DNA of 34,341 nucleotides from Nitrosomonadales bacterium (GCA_016195965.1 JACPYR010000088.1:1-34341), one strand, 5' to 3'. Positions 23,422-34,033 are shown, numbered from the stretch's first letter. Made by a program: numbers and translations. The notes: a model not told the origin generated them from the sequence alone.

Positions 23422-23829
23422 ATGTTGAAGAAAATTTTGGCGGTGGCTTTATTGGGCGCCGTGACTTTCCCGTTTGGTTTGGCTTTGTCGGCAGATCAGG
23501 ATCGTACCCAGGATCGGGATCGTACCCAGGATCGCACGGAGGATAGGGATCGTATATACGGCAGCCAGATGATGACCCAGCAGGAGCGCGATGAATTCCG
23601 TGCCAGGATGCGCGCAGCGAAAACTGCCGAGGAGCGCGAACAGATACGCAAGGAACACCACGAACGGATGAAACAGCGGGCCAAGGAACGCGGTATCACG
23701 CTTCCTGACGAACCGCCGGCCAGAGGTGGCGGCATGATGGGCCCCGGAGGCGGAGGCATGGGTGGTGGCATGGGGCCTGGAGGAATGGGACCCGGAGGCA
23801 TGGGACCTGGTGGCGGCCGCAACCGCTGA
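23422..23829 (+). CDS. Secreted Arg/Asp-repeat and Met/Gly-rich protein
   Basis: The 135-residue protein is not assigned to a named family. A signal peptide (MLKKILAVALLGAVTFPFG, cleavage near ALSAD) leads to DRTQDRDRTQDRTEDRDR repeats, encoded by a tandem DNA repeat. A charged helix follows (MTQQERDEFRARMRAAKTAEE), loosely like the Spy/CpxP group of periplasmic chaperones. The tail is GMGPGG repeats with many methionines. A periplasmic chaperone or metal-binding role is possible but inferred. It sits between hsp20 and groES in one direction, preceded by AGGAG. Confidence 0.65.
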   Translation: MLKKILAVALLGAVTFPFGLALSADQDRTQDRDRTQDRTEDRDRIYGSQMMTQQERDEFRARMRAAKTAEEREQIRKEHHERMKQRAKERGITLPDEPPARGGGMMGPGGGGMGGGMGPGGMGPGGMGPGGGRNR

Positions 23830-23873
23830 TGATTTTCATCCCGTTCTGATCTTGAGAAGGTGGGCATTGCATC

Positions 23874-24173
23874 ATGGCAACCCAACTTAAAAGCATCCGT
23901 CCATTGCATGACCGCGTACTGGTTAAGCGGCAGGAAGGCTCACACAAAACCGCATCCGGGATCGTGATTCCGGATGCGGCTTCGGAAAAGTCCGACCAAG
24001 GTGAGGTCATTGCGATCGGCGCGGGAGCAATGTTGAAAGACGGTAAAGTTCGTCCGCTCGATGTCAAGGTTGGCGACCGGGTGCTGTTCGGCAAATATGC
24101 GGGGCAGATCGTAAAAGTCGGTGGCGAGAAGTTGCTCGTCATGCGTGAAGAGGACATCATCGCCGTGCTGTGA
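23874..24173 (+). CDS. groES: Co-chaperonin GroES, second copy type
   Basis: The 99-residue protein begins with [14 protein letters not shown], has the mobile loop [13 protein letters not shown] that docks on GroEL, and ends in [13 protein letters not shown]. The length is normal. It is 54 bp before groEL and cotranscribed with it. The setting among stress genes and the divergence of its GroEL partner suggest an accessory pair rather than the essential copy. No CIRCE operator is seen upstream. Confidence 0.93.
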   Translation: MATQLKSIRPLHDRVLVKRQEGSHKTASGIVIPDAASEKSDQGEVIAIGAGAMLKDGKVRPLDVKVGDRVLFGKYAGQIVKVGGEKLLVMREEDIIAVL

Positions 24174-25847
<1,674 letters not shown>

Positions 25848-25877
25848 CAAAACAATTCATTGACCAGGAGGCAGATC

Positions 25878-26381
25878 ATGAGCGCAAAAACGATTCCCGC
25901 AGGCTTCCATCAAATCCAGCGTCACGATGGTCTGTTTCAGGAGCGCGTGCACGATGCTTATAAACTGAAGGGTAAGCTGCCCGAGCCGACAGTTTGCCCG
26001 CAATGCGGCGCGGTATTTCACGCGGGCCGCTGGCAATGGACAAACGCGCCGGCAGGCGCACATCGGGAAACCTGTTCGGCCTGCCATCGCATCCACGACC
26101 GGTACCCTGCCGGTTTCCTGACGATAAAGGGCGCATTTTTCAAGGCCCACCGCGATGAAATCATGCGTCTGGTACATAACCATGAGCAGCGTGAACGGAC
26201 AGAGCACCCGCTTAAACGCATCATGGATGTGGAAGATAAAGATGGCTCGACTCTGGTGACCACCACAGATATCCACCTTGCCCGCAGCATCGGTGAAGCC
26301 TTGCATCATGCCTATCAGGGGGAGCTGGAGTATCACTATAACCCCGAGCAGAATCTGTTGCGGGTTAACTGGACGCACTGA
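25878..26381 (+). CDS. BCAM0308-type zinc-ribbon protein
   Basis: The 167-residue cytoplasmic protein has two CxxC pairs (Cys40/43 in TVCPQCGAVF and Cys66/69 in ETCSACHRIHD), a likely zinc ribbon. A conserved PAGFLTIKG block follows, then an alpha/beta C-terminal part. It matches proteins named after Burkholderia cenocepacia BCAM0308, a member of the low-oxygen-activated gene cluster there. Function is unknown; the ribbon resembles the NMD3 N-terminus, hinting at RNA or ribosome binding. AGGAGG lies six bases before ATG 25878. It follows groEL by 30 bp. Confidence 0.75.
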   Translation: MSAKTIPAGFHQIQRHDGLFQERVHDAYKLKGKLPEPTVCPQCGAVFHAGRWQWTNAPAGAHRETCSACHRIHDRYPAGFLTIKGAFFKAHRDEIMRLVHNHEQRERTEHPLKRIMDVEDKDGSTLVTTTDIHLARSIGEALHHAYQGELEYHYNPEQNLLRVNWTH

Positions 26382-26393
26382 AGGAGTATAGCG

Positions 26394-26872
26394 ATGCGCC
26401 CCATGAGACTGCCTGTATTGGTATTGTGCTTGGCGGCGGTCGCGTTAATGCTTGTCGGTTGCGATCAAGATAAACGGCCAACCCTTGCGTCGGCAAATGC
26501 CAGTGCGGCTACCAGCCCCATTTCCAGCGCTGCATCGGCGACTGTTGCGCTGCCTAATTTTACCGCGCTGGTCAAGAAGGAAGGACCGGCCGTGATCAAT
26601 ATCAGCACTACTAGGAAGGTTCGTGAAACGCTTCCATTTCCGTCGTTCCCGGGCCTCACACCGGATGATCCTTTCTACGAAGGTGAAGGATGAGTTATTG
26701 AAACATGGCACGGTCAAGCGCGGCAGGATCGGTGTCACGATACAGAACGTAACCCCCCGAGCATGCCAGATCATTCGACCTGGCTAAACCTGGCGGCGCG
26801 CTGATCGCTTCGGTGGAAAAAGACGGCCCGGCCGACAAGGCCGGCCTGGAGATCGGAGACATCATATGTATG
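26394..26872 (+). pseudogene. DegP/HtrA-type protease with internal deletion
   Basis: The first 99 codons encode a lipoprotein-like signal (VALMLVGC) and the start of an HtrA protease (FTALVKKEGPAVINISTTRK, then GLTPDDPFYE). The sequence then jumps, in another frame, to VKDELLKHGTVKRGRIGVTIQ. A second shift near 26757-26775 leads to SFDLAKPGGALIASVEKDGP and ADKAGLEIGDII of the first PDZ domain. The catalytic His, Asp and Ser region, roughly 200 residues, is gone, and the rest of the PDZ part is missing. It cannot be a protease. The gap to 27055 shows no gene. Confidence 0.85.
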
Positions 26873-27055
26873 ATATGCAAGCAAGAAAATTTTTCCGCAA
26901 CAAAGTATACCCAGCGACTTGGCTGTCGTCTTTTGGCAGCTTAGTCGAGTGGCAGTGGTTGCATCAGTTGGGATGAAATGTGGATTTTTAGAAGTGCCCA
27001 GGTTGAACAAAGAGACCGGGCGACACAGCACAATAAAATTGCGAGGAGCAATAAC

Positions 27056-28390
27056 ATGGATCAGGAACAAATCGAGTCATCTGGCAATGCGACAAGCGGC
27101 GGAATGAATTACCCGCTGCCGGCTGCAAAACCTGACATCGAGCGGCGCAGAACGCAGGGCAACAGGGTCTTTGCCGCGGAAAAAATGCTGGTGATGAGAA
27201 TGCTGCAATCCATCGGCAACCCGCCTGTGCAGATTGTGTTGTGGAATCGCCAGGTGATATCGAATCAGGATGGGAGCGCGGTTGCACGGGTGCTTATTCG
27301 CGACCATGCGGCACTATTGAAACTGGTCAGCGACCCCGAACTTTATTTCGGCGAGTTGTATTCGGAACAGCGCATAGAGGTGCAGGGTAACCTGCTGGAA
27401 TTTCTTGAGGCCGCGTATCGGGTCTGGCCGAAGAATCGCCAGGGTATATCCTTGAAGAAATTGTCGGTTCCGTTCTTCGACACAGCGCGCAACACCCTCA
27501 GTGCAGCACGCCGCAACATCCACCACCACTACGATACCGGCAACGATTTTTACCAGCTTTGGCTCGATGAGCGGATGGTATATACCTGTGCGTATTTCCC
27601 CAGCCAGAATACCAGCCTGGAGGATGCCCAATTAGCCAAGCTGGATTATATATGCCGAAAATTGTGCCTGAAGCCGGGCGAGCGGGTGGTGGAAGCGGGC
27701 TGTGGCTGGGGAGCTTTGGCGTTGCATATGGCCAAATACTACGGTGTGAAAGTAGCCGCCTACAACATATCCCGCGAGCAGATCACTTACGCCCGGCAAC
27801 GTGCTCACGCGGAGAGCCTGGACGGGCAGGTCGAGTTCATCGAGGACGATTACCGCAACGTGCTCGGCGAGTTCGACGCCTTTGTTTCGGTCGGCATGCT
27901 CGAACATGTGGGGACAGATCATTATCGAGAGTTGGGTGCGGTCATCGACCGCAGCCTCAAGGATAACGGGCGCGGCTTGATCCATACCATAGGCCTGAAT
28001 TACCCTCGACCGATGGATGCCTGGACCGAGCGCCACATCTTTCCCGGTGCCAGTCCGCCTAGCCTGGCGCAAATGATGCAGATATTCGAGCCTTACGATT
28101 TTTCGGTGCTGGACGTGGAAAATTTGCGGTTGCACTATGCCATGACACTGGAGCACTGGTTGCAGCGCTATGAAGGCAATTTCGAGCGCGTGACGGAAAT
28201 GTTCGATCTGAAGTTTGCAAGGGCATGGCGCTTATACCTAGCCGGGTCGCTCACTGCTTTCAAGATGGGCGGGATGCAATTGTTCCAGGTAAGCTTCGCG
28301 CGCCCCAGCCATAACCATATTCCATGGACCCGGCAATACCTGTACGAAAATCCATACACCCCTTGGGGAGCAGCCAATGGAAAGCTGTGA
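27056..28390 (+). CDS. cfa: Cyclopropane-fatty-acyl-phospholipid synthase family methyltransferase
   Basis: The 444-residue protein transfers methylene or methyl from SAM to unsaturated phospholipid acyl chains at the inner membrane. Residues 155-182 read NIHHHYDTGNDFYQLWLDER and then VYTCAYF (Cys178), and the SAM site is VVEAGCGWGALALHMA (211-226). Later blocks GMLEHVGTDHY and IHTIGLN are those of CFA synthases. ATG 27056 follows GAGGAGC. It overlaps the flavoprotein gene by 14 bp, so both are made together. That partnership raises the chance that the product is a methyl-branched rather than a cyclopropane lipid. Confidence 0.9.
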   Translation: MDQEQIESSGNATSGGMNYPLPAAKPDIERRRTQGNRVFAAEKMLVMRMLQSIGNPPVQIVLWNRQVISNQDGSAVARVLIRDHAALLKLVSDPELYFGELYSEQRIEVQGNLLEFLEAAYRVWPKNRQGISLKKLSVPFFDTARNTLSAARRNIHHHYDTGNDFYQLWLDERMVYTCAYFPSQNTSLEDAQLAKLDYICRKLCLKPGERVVEAGCGWGALALHMAKYYGVKVAAYNISREQITYARQRAHAESLDGQVEFIEDDYRNVLGEFDAFVSVGMLEHVGTDHYRELGAVIDRSLKDNGRGLIHTIGLNYPRPMDAWTERHIFPGASPPSLAQMMQIFEPYDFSVLDVENLRLHYAMTLEHWLQRYEGNFERVTEMFDLKFARAWRLYLAGSLTAFKMGGMQLFQVSFARPSHNHIPWTRQYLYENPYTPWGAANGKL

Positions 28391-29492
28391 TGTACTCATC
28401 GTCGGAGGCGGCCCCGCAGGCTCGAGCTGTGCATGGCAGCTGCGCAGGCACGGCCTGGATGTGATGGTGATGGACAAGGCAAACTTCCCGCGCGACAAGG
28501 TCTGCGCCGGATGGATAACGCCGGCGCTGGTGCAGGCGCTGCATTTGGATACCGGGGATTATGCGCGCCAGCATGTGCTGCAACCGATCACGGCCTTTCG
28601 TACCGGTTTGATCGATGGCGGCGAACTGGAAACACACTACCCGTCAATTGTTAGCTTCGGCATACGACGATACGAGTTTGACGACTATTTGCTGCAACGC
28701 TCGGGTGCACGCTTGCATCTGGGGCAGCCGCTTAAATCTCTGCAACGGGACGGCAAGCAATGGATCGTCAACAACGCCATTTCGACCCCATTGGTAATCG
28801 GCGCGGGAGGTCATTTTTGTCCGGTTGCCCGTATGATGGGAGCGAAGCTGGGAGCAGACGAAGCGGCGATTTCGGCCAAGGAAATCGAGTTCGAGATGAG
28901 TCTTGCGCAACGCGAAAATTGCCAGGTTAAGGGAGATACGCCAGAACTATATTTTTGCCGGGATATGCGGGGATACGGCTGGTGCTTTCGCAAAGGAAAT
29001 TATTTGAATATCGGCCTGGGCCGGGAGCGCAGCCATCTGCTTTCTGAGCAGCTCAAAAATTTTTGCGGCTTTCTCAAGCAACGCGGCAGAATTCCACAGG
29101 ACATACCGGACAGCTTCCATGGACATGCTTACCTGCCATACGGGCATGCGAATCGCAAACGATGCGATGACGGCATGTTGCTGGTTGGCGATGCGGCTGG
29201 GTTGGCCTATCCGCAAAGTGGCGAAGGGATAAGGCCTGCGGTCGAGTCCGGTCTGATTGCAGCAGCCACTATCCTGGAGGCCAAGGGAGACTACAGCAGT
29301 GAACAGTTGCTGCCTTATAGCAGTCGCCTGCTGGTGCGCTTTGGCGCTGCGAAGAAATCTGACAGTTCAGAGCCATCATTTCTGCGCAAGTATTTCGCCG
29401 GAATGCTGCTGGACAGCAAATGGTTTACCCGGCACATAGTGCTGGATCGCTGGTTTCTCCACACCCATCAGGAACCCCTGTATGCCGTTTGA
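28377..29492 (+). CDS. FAD-dependent oxidoreductase, geranylgeranyl-reductase-like
   Basis: The 371-residue protein opens with an FAD-binding Rossmann motif (VLIVGGGPAGSSCAWQLRRH, GGGPAG at 10-15). It continues with PRDKVCAGWITPAL and ends its FAD domain with DGMLLVGDAAGLAYPQSGEG followed by IRPAVESG. This is the geranylgeranyl reductase branch of flavoproteins, which reduce isolated double bonds in lipids. Its start lies inside cfa with a 14-bp overlap and a GGAG site upstream. The likely substrate is therefore a membrane lipid acted on by the Cfa-type enzyme; this is inference. Confidence 0.85.
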   Translation: MESCDVLIVGGGPAGSSCAWQLRRHGLDVMVMDKANFPRDKVCAGWITPALVQALHLDTGDYARQHVLQPITAFRTGLIDGGELETHYPSIVSFGIRRYEFDDYLLQRSGARLHLGQPLKSLQRDGKQWIVNNAISTPLVIGAGGHFCPVARMMGAKLGADEAAISAKEIEFEMSLAQRENCQVKGDTPELYFCRDMRGYGWCFRKGNYLNIGLGRERSHLLSEQLKNFCGFLKQRGRIPQDIPDSFHGHAYLPYGHANRKRCDDGMLLVGDAAGLAYPQSGEGIRPAVESGLIAAATILEAKGDYSSEQLLPYSSRLLVRFGAAKKSDSSEPSFLRKYFAGMLLDSKWFTRHIVLDRWFLHTHQEPLYAV

Positions 29493-29552
29493 TATTGCAA
29501 AGATTATCCTGAAAATAAAATTTTACCAGTAACGCTTAACATAGAGGTCGGC

Positions 29553-30002
29553 ATGCCTATCAGCGAAATTTGTAACCGCGAAGTCATTGTGGTGCAGCGC
29601 AGCAACACCATTTTCGAGGCGGCCCAGCTGATGCGCCAGCATCATGTCGGCGATGTGGTGGTCGTTGATGATCGCGGCGGAGCAAGAGTTCCGGTAGGCA
29701 TCGTCACCGACCGCGATCTGGTGGTGGAAATCATGGCACCCGCCATCGATCAGATGCTCATTACCGTGGGCGACATCATGGCCCCCGATCTGGTTACGGT
29801 CAAAGAAAATGCCGGTCTATCAGAAACGATCGAGTATATGCGCGCCAAGGGTGTGCGGCGTGTTCCGGTGGTGAACGTCAGCGGTGGGCTGGTTGGCATA
29901 CTTACGCTGGATGACCTGCTGGAATTGTTGGCGGAAGAATTGCTCGCGCTTGCCAAGCTGGTGAGGCAAGCGCAGAAAAAGGAAGCGATAAACCGCCGTT
30001 AG
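29553..30002 (+). CDS. Paired CBS-domain protein
   Basis: The 149-residue protein consists of two CBS domains (about 8-65 and 74-132: VPVGIVTDRDLV and GLVGILTLDDLLELLAEEL), with a short basic tail and no catalytic domain. Such pairs bind adenine nucleotides and act as energy or ligand sensors for partner proteins. It sits between the lipid-modifying pair and the hibernation factor, all in one direction. Its partner is unknown. Confidence 0.9.
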   Translation: MPISEICNREVIVVQRSNTIFEAAQLMRQHHVGDVVVVDDRGGARVPVGIVTDRDLVVEIMAPAIDQMLITVGDIMAPDLVTVKENAGLSETIEYMRAKGVRRVPVVNVSGGLVGILTLDDLLELLAEELLALAKLVRQAQKKEAINRR

Positions 30003-30027
30003 CGTAGTTTTATTTCAGGAGATAATC

Positions 30028-30414
30028 ATGCGCATCCCTTTACAGATAACCGTCCGTGGCATGGAACATTCAGAGGCGCTGGAAACGCATATCCGTGACA
30101 AGGCGAACAAACTCGATGAATTTTTTGACCGTATCATGTCCTGCAGGGTAGTCGTCGAGGTGCCGCACAAGCATCATCACCAAGGCAAGCAGTTCAATGT
30201 GCGCCTCGATATCGGCGTGCCGGGCAGCGAGATCGTGGTCAACCGCGACCATGCCGAAGATGTTTATGTCGCTTTGCGAGATGCGTTCGATGCCGCAAAA
30301 CGCAAGCTTGAAGACTATGCACGCAAAGTGCGCGGCGACATCAAGACGCACGAACAAAGGCGCAGGAGCGATAGCGGTAGCGGTGAGGGCACAGAAATCA
30401 TCGACGACCGTTAA
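30028..30414 (+). CDS. hpf: Ribosome hibernation factor (HPF/RaiA family)
   Basis: The 128-residue protein begins with IPLQITVRGMEHSEALETHI and KANKLDEFFDRI, and has VNRDHAEDVYVALRDAFDAA. These are the conserved blocks of the factor that sits in the decoding centre and keeps ribosomes idle. It lacks the dimerisation domain of long HPF, so it is the short type, with a charged Arg/Ser/Gly tail. A GGAG site lies before ATG 30028. It is the last gene of the stress cluster and 25 bp after the CBS gene. Confidence 0.9.
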   Translation: MRIPLQITVRGMEHSEALETHIRDKANKLDEFFDRIMSCRVVVEVPHKHHHQGKQFNVRLDIGVPGSEIVVNRDHAEDVYVALRDAFDAAKRKLEDYARKVRGDIKTHEQRRRSDSGSGEGTEIIDDR

Positions 30415-30539
30415 GGCAGTCTGGCAATGATAGTTCGGTGCACCTGCCACCTTGCCGCGCTGTAGCCTGCCGACGGGAGACATGGCAGAAACAGGCAATG
30501 AGATCGTGGTGCGCGTGTATGTTATCGGTATGGAGAGGA

Positions 30540-30694
30540 AAGGAGCCTGTCCTGAATTTCCAGCGTTGTTTGCTGGCCCGTCAGCTTTATAACGTACCAT
30601 GTAGCGGCGGAAACTGTGCCCCCAGTATCCGCGCCGCCTCGGCCCGTGTCAGCTGCCCCGCATGCCAGCCTTCATACGCTTCTTTGAAGCTCAT
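30540..30694 (-). pseudogene. N-terminal fragment of a transposase (ISNCY-like)
   Basis: On the minus strand, ATG 30694 starts SFKEAYEGWHAGQLTRAEAARILG, the helix-turn-helix opening of a known transposase group. After a frameshift near 30618 the homology goes on as SFRRYMVRYKAD. Nothing else of the enzyme is seen, so a short scrap remains. No inverted repeats were found. It marks the right edge of the stress cluster as another insertion site. The sequence from 30415 to 30540 shows no gene. Confidence 0.55.
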
Positions 30695-30821
30695 CTTCCG
30701 TATCTCCTGTAGCACTTTTTTCGTCTTCCTATCGCCCTCCTCGGGTAATAGGACAACCGGACAGATTGCGCGCTACAAAACCGGATAGATCAAAAACTCG
30801 CGACATGCTGATATTTTGGAA

Positions 30822-30850
30822 TTGAATTTTTCGGGAATTGAGCGTATAAA
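30822..30850 (+). promoter_or_regulatory. Strong sigma-70 promoter candidate
   Basis: TTGAAT (30822-30827) and TATAAA (30845-30850) are separated by exactly 17 bp in an AT-rich stretch. Each hexamer has one mismatch to consensus, the best match noticed in the window. Transcription would begin near 30857. No gene with a ribosome binding site follows before the terminator at 30994. Confidence 0.6.
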
Positions 30851-30856
30851 ATAAAC

Positions 30857-31020
30857 ATGGTTCTCGATAAAAGCGGTTTGGAAATGTTAACCATTCATGG
30901 GAGACGCCTATCGACACTGCAATGATTGATACCCTGTAGTCACCAACCAAGTCAGCACAATGACTGAAGATCGGCATCCCATCAGCCGATACACGCCGCA
31001 TTTATGCGGCGTTGTTATTT
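30857..31020 (+). ncRNA. Candidate small RNA of about 160 nt
   Basis: The interval runs from a near-consensus promoter to an intrinsic terminator. It contains only very short frames without ribosome binding sites (22 codons from 30857, 5 codons in the middle). A 41-codon frame starting inside would run through the terminator stem. GATCGGC and GCCGATAC near 30969-30992 may form an extra hairpin. It matches no RNA family I recognise. It could instead be the leader of the 31181 gene if termination is partial. Confidence 0.4.
30994..31020 (+). terminator. Intrinsic terminator of the small transcript
   Basis: CGCCGCA (30994-31000), loop TTTA and TGCGGCG (31005-31011) form a perfect 7-bp stem, followed by TTGTTATTT. 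A near copy lies at 31591-31620. Confidence 0.75.
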
Positions 31021-31180
31021 GTAATACGAATTTGGATATTGATTGGCATGAGCCGGATTTTTGCTTTGCCGGTCAGCGGGAGTAATGATACATTCCAGTT
31101 ACGAATTTATAACTGATGTACCGGTCTAATAAAAATAGATTCGAGTTGTCAGTGAAGTAATCTGCGTTGGGTGAACAGAA

Positions 31181-31567
31181 ATGCAAAAATCGAAACCGTA
31201 TTTTAAATACCGTCAGGCAAGCCATGCCAATAACTATGTCGCTTCCATTGAGGTGGATGGGGAAGTACTGCACAAGATAGAAAATTTCGACGAATTTTAC
31301 AAAACATTTGGCTATACTCAGGAGAGTAGAAGCGCCGGTGTTTTGCCGGACGAGTTTATCTGGTCTGAATATATCAATAATACTGCGGCAGATTTCACCG
31401 CTTGCTGTCAGATGCATATTATCGAGTATCTGAGAATGCACTCGGCTTCATTTAATGAAGAATATGGCGAGCACTATGAAAGTTGGCAGGCTGCCCACGC
31501 GGAGATTCGGAAGAAAAGGGGCATGGCCTGCGTTGCTTGCAAGGCAAAGCCCTTATGTAAAAAGTAG
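31181..31567 (+). CDS. Protein of unknown function with C-terminal CxxC
   Basis: The 128-residue protein is not recognised. It is polar and rich in aromatic residues (PYFKYRQASHANNYVASIEV, then FDEFYKTFGY). It has a CC pair near residue 75 and ends ACVACKAKPLCKK, three closely spaced cysteines that could bind metal. There is no signal peptide or membrane helix. Local base composition is lower in GC than in the neighbouring genes, and the gene is bracketed by two near-identical terminators, both hinting at acquisition. The ribosome binding site is weak. Confidence 0.55.
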   Translation: MQKSKPYFKYRQASHANNYVASIEVDGEVLHKIENFDEFYKTFGYTQESRSAGVLPDEFIWSEYINNTAADFTACCQMHIIEYLRMHSASFNEEYGEHYESWQAAHAEIRKKRGMACVACKAKPLCKK

Positions 31568-31590
31568 CCTGGAGAAGTGTTCCACATAAC

Positions 31591-31620
31591 AACGCCGCAC
31601 TTGTGCGGCGTTGTTATTTA
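31591..31620 (+). terminator. Intrinsic terminator between the convergent 31181 gene and parC
   Basis: AACGCCGCA (31591-31599), loop CTTG and TGCGGCGTT (31604-31612) form a 9-bp stem, then GTTATTTA. It can stop the plus-strand transcript and, less well, the parC transcript arriving from the other side. Confidence 0.75.
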
Positions 31621-31628
31621 CATGGCGC

Positions 31629-34031
31629 TCATGCAAGCCCGCTGGGTTTGATTTTCGACTGGAGGCGCTGGCCGCCGCGTGCGCGTTTGCCGAAATAACC
31701 TTGCAGCACTGCCCCAGACAATTTGACGACTTGATCTTTGACGCCCGTCTTTCCATAAATGCTCAACTCGGGATGGTCGATCACCGTTGCCGCCACCAGT
31801 TCGTCTTTGTCACCCAGTCCCATCAGGATCACCCCTTTGCCGCCGCCGGGCAGATGCTTCATCTCGCCGAACAGGAACACCAGCAGCCTGCTTTCGCCGG
31901 ATACGGCGGCGACCAGCGAATGTTCCGTGGGCGTGAACGGGGCGGGGGCGAGGATGGCTTCCTTGTCCACGGTGATGAATTGTTTGCCCGCCTTGTTTCT
32001 GCCCACCATGTCGCCGAGTGCACAGGTGAAACCGTAGCCGGCAGAGGTCGCAATCAACAGTTGCTGGTTGGATTTTCCGCACAGCGCGTACGCGATTTTC
32101 GCGCCGGGGGCGAGGTCGATGAAGGTGGACAGCGGTGCGCCGTCGCCGCGCCCCGAGGGCAATTGCGCGACCGGGATGCTGCATACGCGACCATTGTCGC
32201 AGATCACGATGCAGTGGTCGGTGGTGCGGCATTCGTACTTGCCCAGCAGGCCGTCACCATCCTTGAAGGCGAGCGTGGTTAAGTCCAGGCCGTGCCCCTG
32301 GCGGGTGCGCACCCAGTGCTTGTTCGAGATAATCACGGTCACCGGCTCGTCTAGCAGCGGCACGACGATGGCCGATCTGCTTTCTTCCTTGATCAGCGTG
32401 CGGCGCGCGTCGCCGTAGGTCGCGGCATCGGCCTCGATCTCCTCTGCGACCAGTTCGCGCAACGCGCTATCTTTGCCCAGAAGCCGGGTGAGTTCGCGGC
32501 GCTCTTTTTCCAGCGCCTTGATTTCCTTTTCGATGCGTATGCCTTCCATCTTCGCCAGCTGGCGCAAACGGATTTCCAGTATGTCTTCGGCTTGACGATC
32601 GGACAGCTCGAAGCGCGCGATCAAAGCGGCCTTGGGGTCGTCCGACTCGCGGATCAGCGCGATCACCTCGTCGAGGTTGAGGAACACCACCATCCGGCCT
32701 GCGAGGATGTGCAGGCGGTCATTGACCTGGCCCAGACGAAATTCGCAGCGGCGGCGCACCGTGCTCAGTCGGAACTCCACCCATTCGCGGATGATCCTGG
32801 AGAGCGGTTTCTGCTGCGGCCTGCCGTCCAGCCCTATCATCGTCATGTTGACCGGCACAGAAGATTCCAGGCTGGTGTGGGCGAGCAGCACGTTCATCAT
32901 CTCGTCTTCTGACTGGCGCGAAGACTTGGGCTGGAGTACCAGGCGTATCGCCTGAGACTTGTCGGATTCGTCGGCTACCGCATCCAGCACCGACAATATT
33001 AATTGCTTGTTCTGCACCTGATCCTGGCTCAGGCTCTTCTTGTTGGCTTTGACTTTGGGGTTGGTCAGCTCGCCTATCTCTTCCAGCACCTTGCGCGCAG
33101 ATACGCCATGCGGCAGTTCATGCACCACGATCTGCCACTGGCCGCGCGCCAGTTCTTCGGTTGTCCAGCACGCGCGCATTTTCAGCGAACCGCGACCGCC
33201 GAGATAACACTCGCGGATGTCGCGCGCGGGCGAAATGATTTGTCCGCCGCCGGGAAAATCCGGTCCGTGGATGCAGGCGAGCAGGGCCAGGTCGTTGAGA
33301 TCGGGGTTGCGCACCAGTTGCACGGCGGCTGCAGCCACTTCGCGCAGGTTGTGCGAAGGGATCTCGGTCGCAATGCCGACCGCGATGCCGGATGCGCCGT
33401 TGAGCAGCACCATAGGCAGGCGCGCCGGGAGCATCGCGGGCTCTTTGAAAGCGCCGTCGTAATTGGGCACGAAGTCCACCGTGCCCATGTCGATCTCGGA
33501 CAGCAGCAATTCGGCCAGCGGCGTGAGGCGCGTCTCGGTGTAGCGCATCGCCGCCGCGTTGTCGCCGTCGCGCGTGCCGAAGTTGCCCTGTCCGTCCACC
33601 AGCGGATAACGTAGCGAGAAATCCTGCGCCAGCCGCACCATCGCCTCGTATGCGGAAGAGTCGCCGTGCGGGTGATATTTGCCCAGCACGTCACCGACCA
33701 CGCGCGCCGATTTGACGTGCTTGCTGCCGTGGTTCAGTCCCATCGCGCGCATCGCGTAGAGGATGCGGCGCTGCACCGGCTTCTGGCCGTCGCACACATC
33801 AGGTAGCGCGCGGCCTTTCACCACCGAGATTGCGTATTCCAGATAGGCGCGTTCTGCGTATTGTGCAATCGGCACCTCGTCGCCGTCGGGCAGCGCGGGC
33901 AGCGGGGCGAATTGTCTTGCTCCGCCGCCGTTGCCGCCGGCGCTCGTAGCTATTTCCGGAGCTTCGTTCTCGACGGGTTTGCTCTCATCTTCTGGGAAGA
34001 GGGCAGTCTGATCTGTTTGTTCTGTGCTCAT
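31629..34031 (-). CDS. parC: DNA topoisomerase IV subunit A
   Basis: The 800-residue subunit breaks and rejoins DNA in topoisomerase IV, which unlinks daughter chromosomes. The winged-helix region has [13 protein letters not shown], where Ser125 and Glu129 match the quinolone-sensitive positions Ser80 and Glu84 of E. coli. [11 protein letters not shown] carries catalytic Tyr164. The C-terminal blades (from about 560) are of the short ParC kind and lack the GyrA box. About 50 extra N-terminal residues rich in Glu, Gly, Ala and Pro precede the usual start. A DUF2442 gene ends 2 bp upstream, so they are cotranscribed. Confidence 0.95.
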   Translation of the reverse strand: MSTEQTDQTALFPEDESKPVENEAPEIATSAGGNGGGARQFAPLPALPDGDEVPIAQYAERAYLEYAISVVKGRALPDVCDGQKPVQRRILYAMRAMGLNHGSKHVKSARVVGDVLGKYHPHGDSSAYEAMVRLAQDFSLRYPLVDGQGNFGTRDGDNAAAMRYTETRLTPLAELLLSEIDMGTVDFVPNYDGAFKEPAMLPARLPMVLLNGASGIAVGIATEIPSHNLREVAAAAVQLVRNPDLNDLALLACIHGPDFPGGGQIISPARDIRECYLGGRGSLKMRACWTTEELARGQWQIVVHELPHGVSARKVLEEIGELTNPKVKANKKSLSQDQVQNKQLILSVLDAVADESDKSQAIRLVLQPKSSRQSEDEMMNVLLAHTSLESSVPVNMTMIGLDGRPQQKPLSRIIREWVEFRLSTVRRRCEFRLGQVNDRLHILAGRMVVFLNLDEVIALIRESDDPKAALIARFELSDRQAEDILEIRLRQLAKMEGIRIEKEIKALEKERRELTRLLGKDSALRELVAEEIEADAATYGDARRTLIKEESRSAIVVPLLDEPVTVIISNKHWVRTRQGHGLDLTTLAFKDGDGLLGKYECRTTDHCIVICDNGRVCSIPVAQLPSGRGDGAPLSTFIDLAPGAKIAYALCGKSNQQLLIATSAGYGFTCALGDMVGRNKAGKQFITVDKEAILAPAPFTPTEHSLVAAVSGESRLLVFLFGEMKHLPGGGKGVILMGLGDKDELVAATVIDHPELSIYGKTGVKDQVVKLSGAVLQGYFGKRARGGQRLQSKIKPSGLA

Positions 34032-34033
34032 CG

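Noticed and set aside
23830..23873. CIRCE heat-shock operator before groES
   Set aside because: No TTAGCACTC and GAGTGCTAA pair is present between 23830 and 23873.
30729..31001. A 90-codon minus-strand frame in the gap after hpf
   Set aside because: It has no ribosome binding site and no family motif, and it overlaps the promoter-terminator unit on the other strand.
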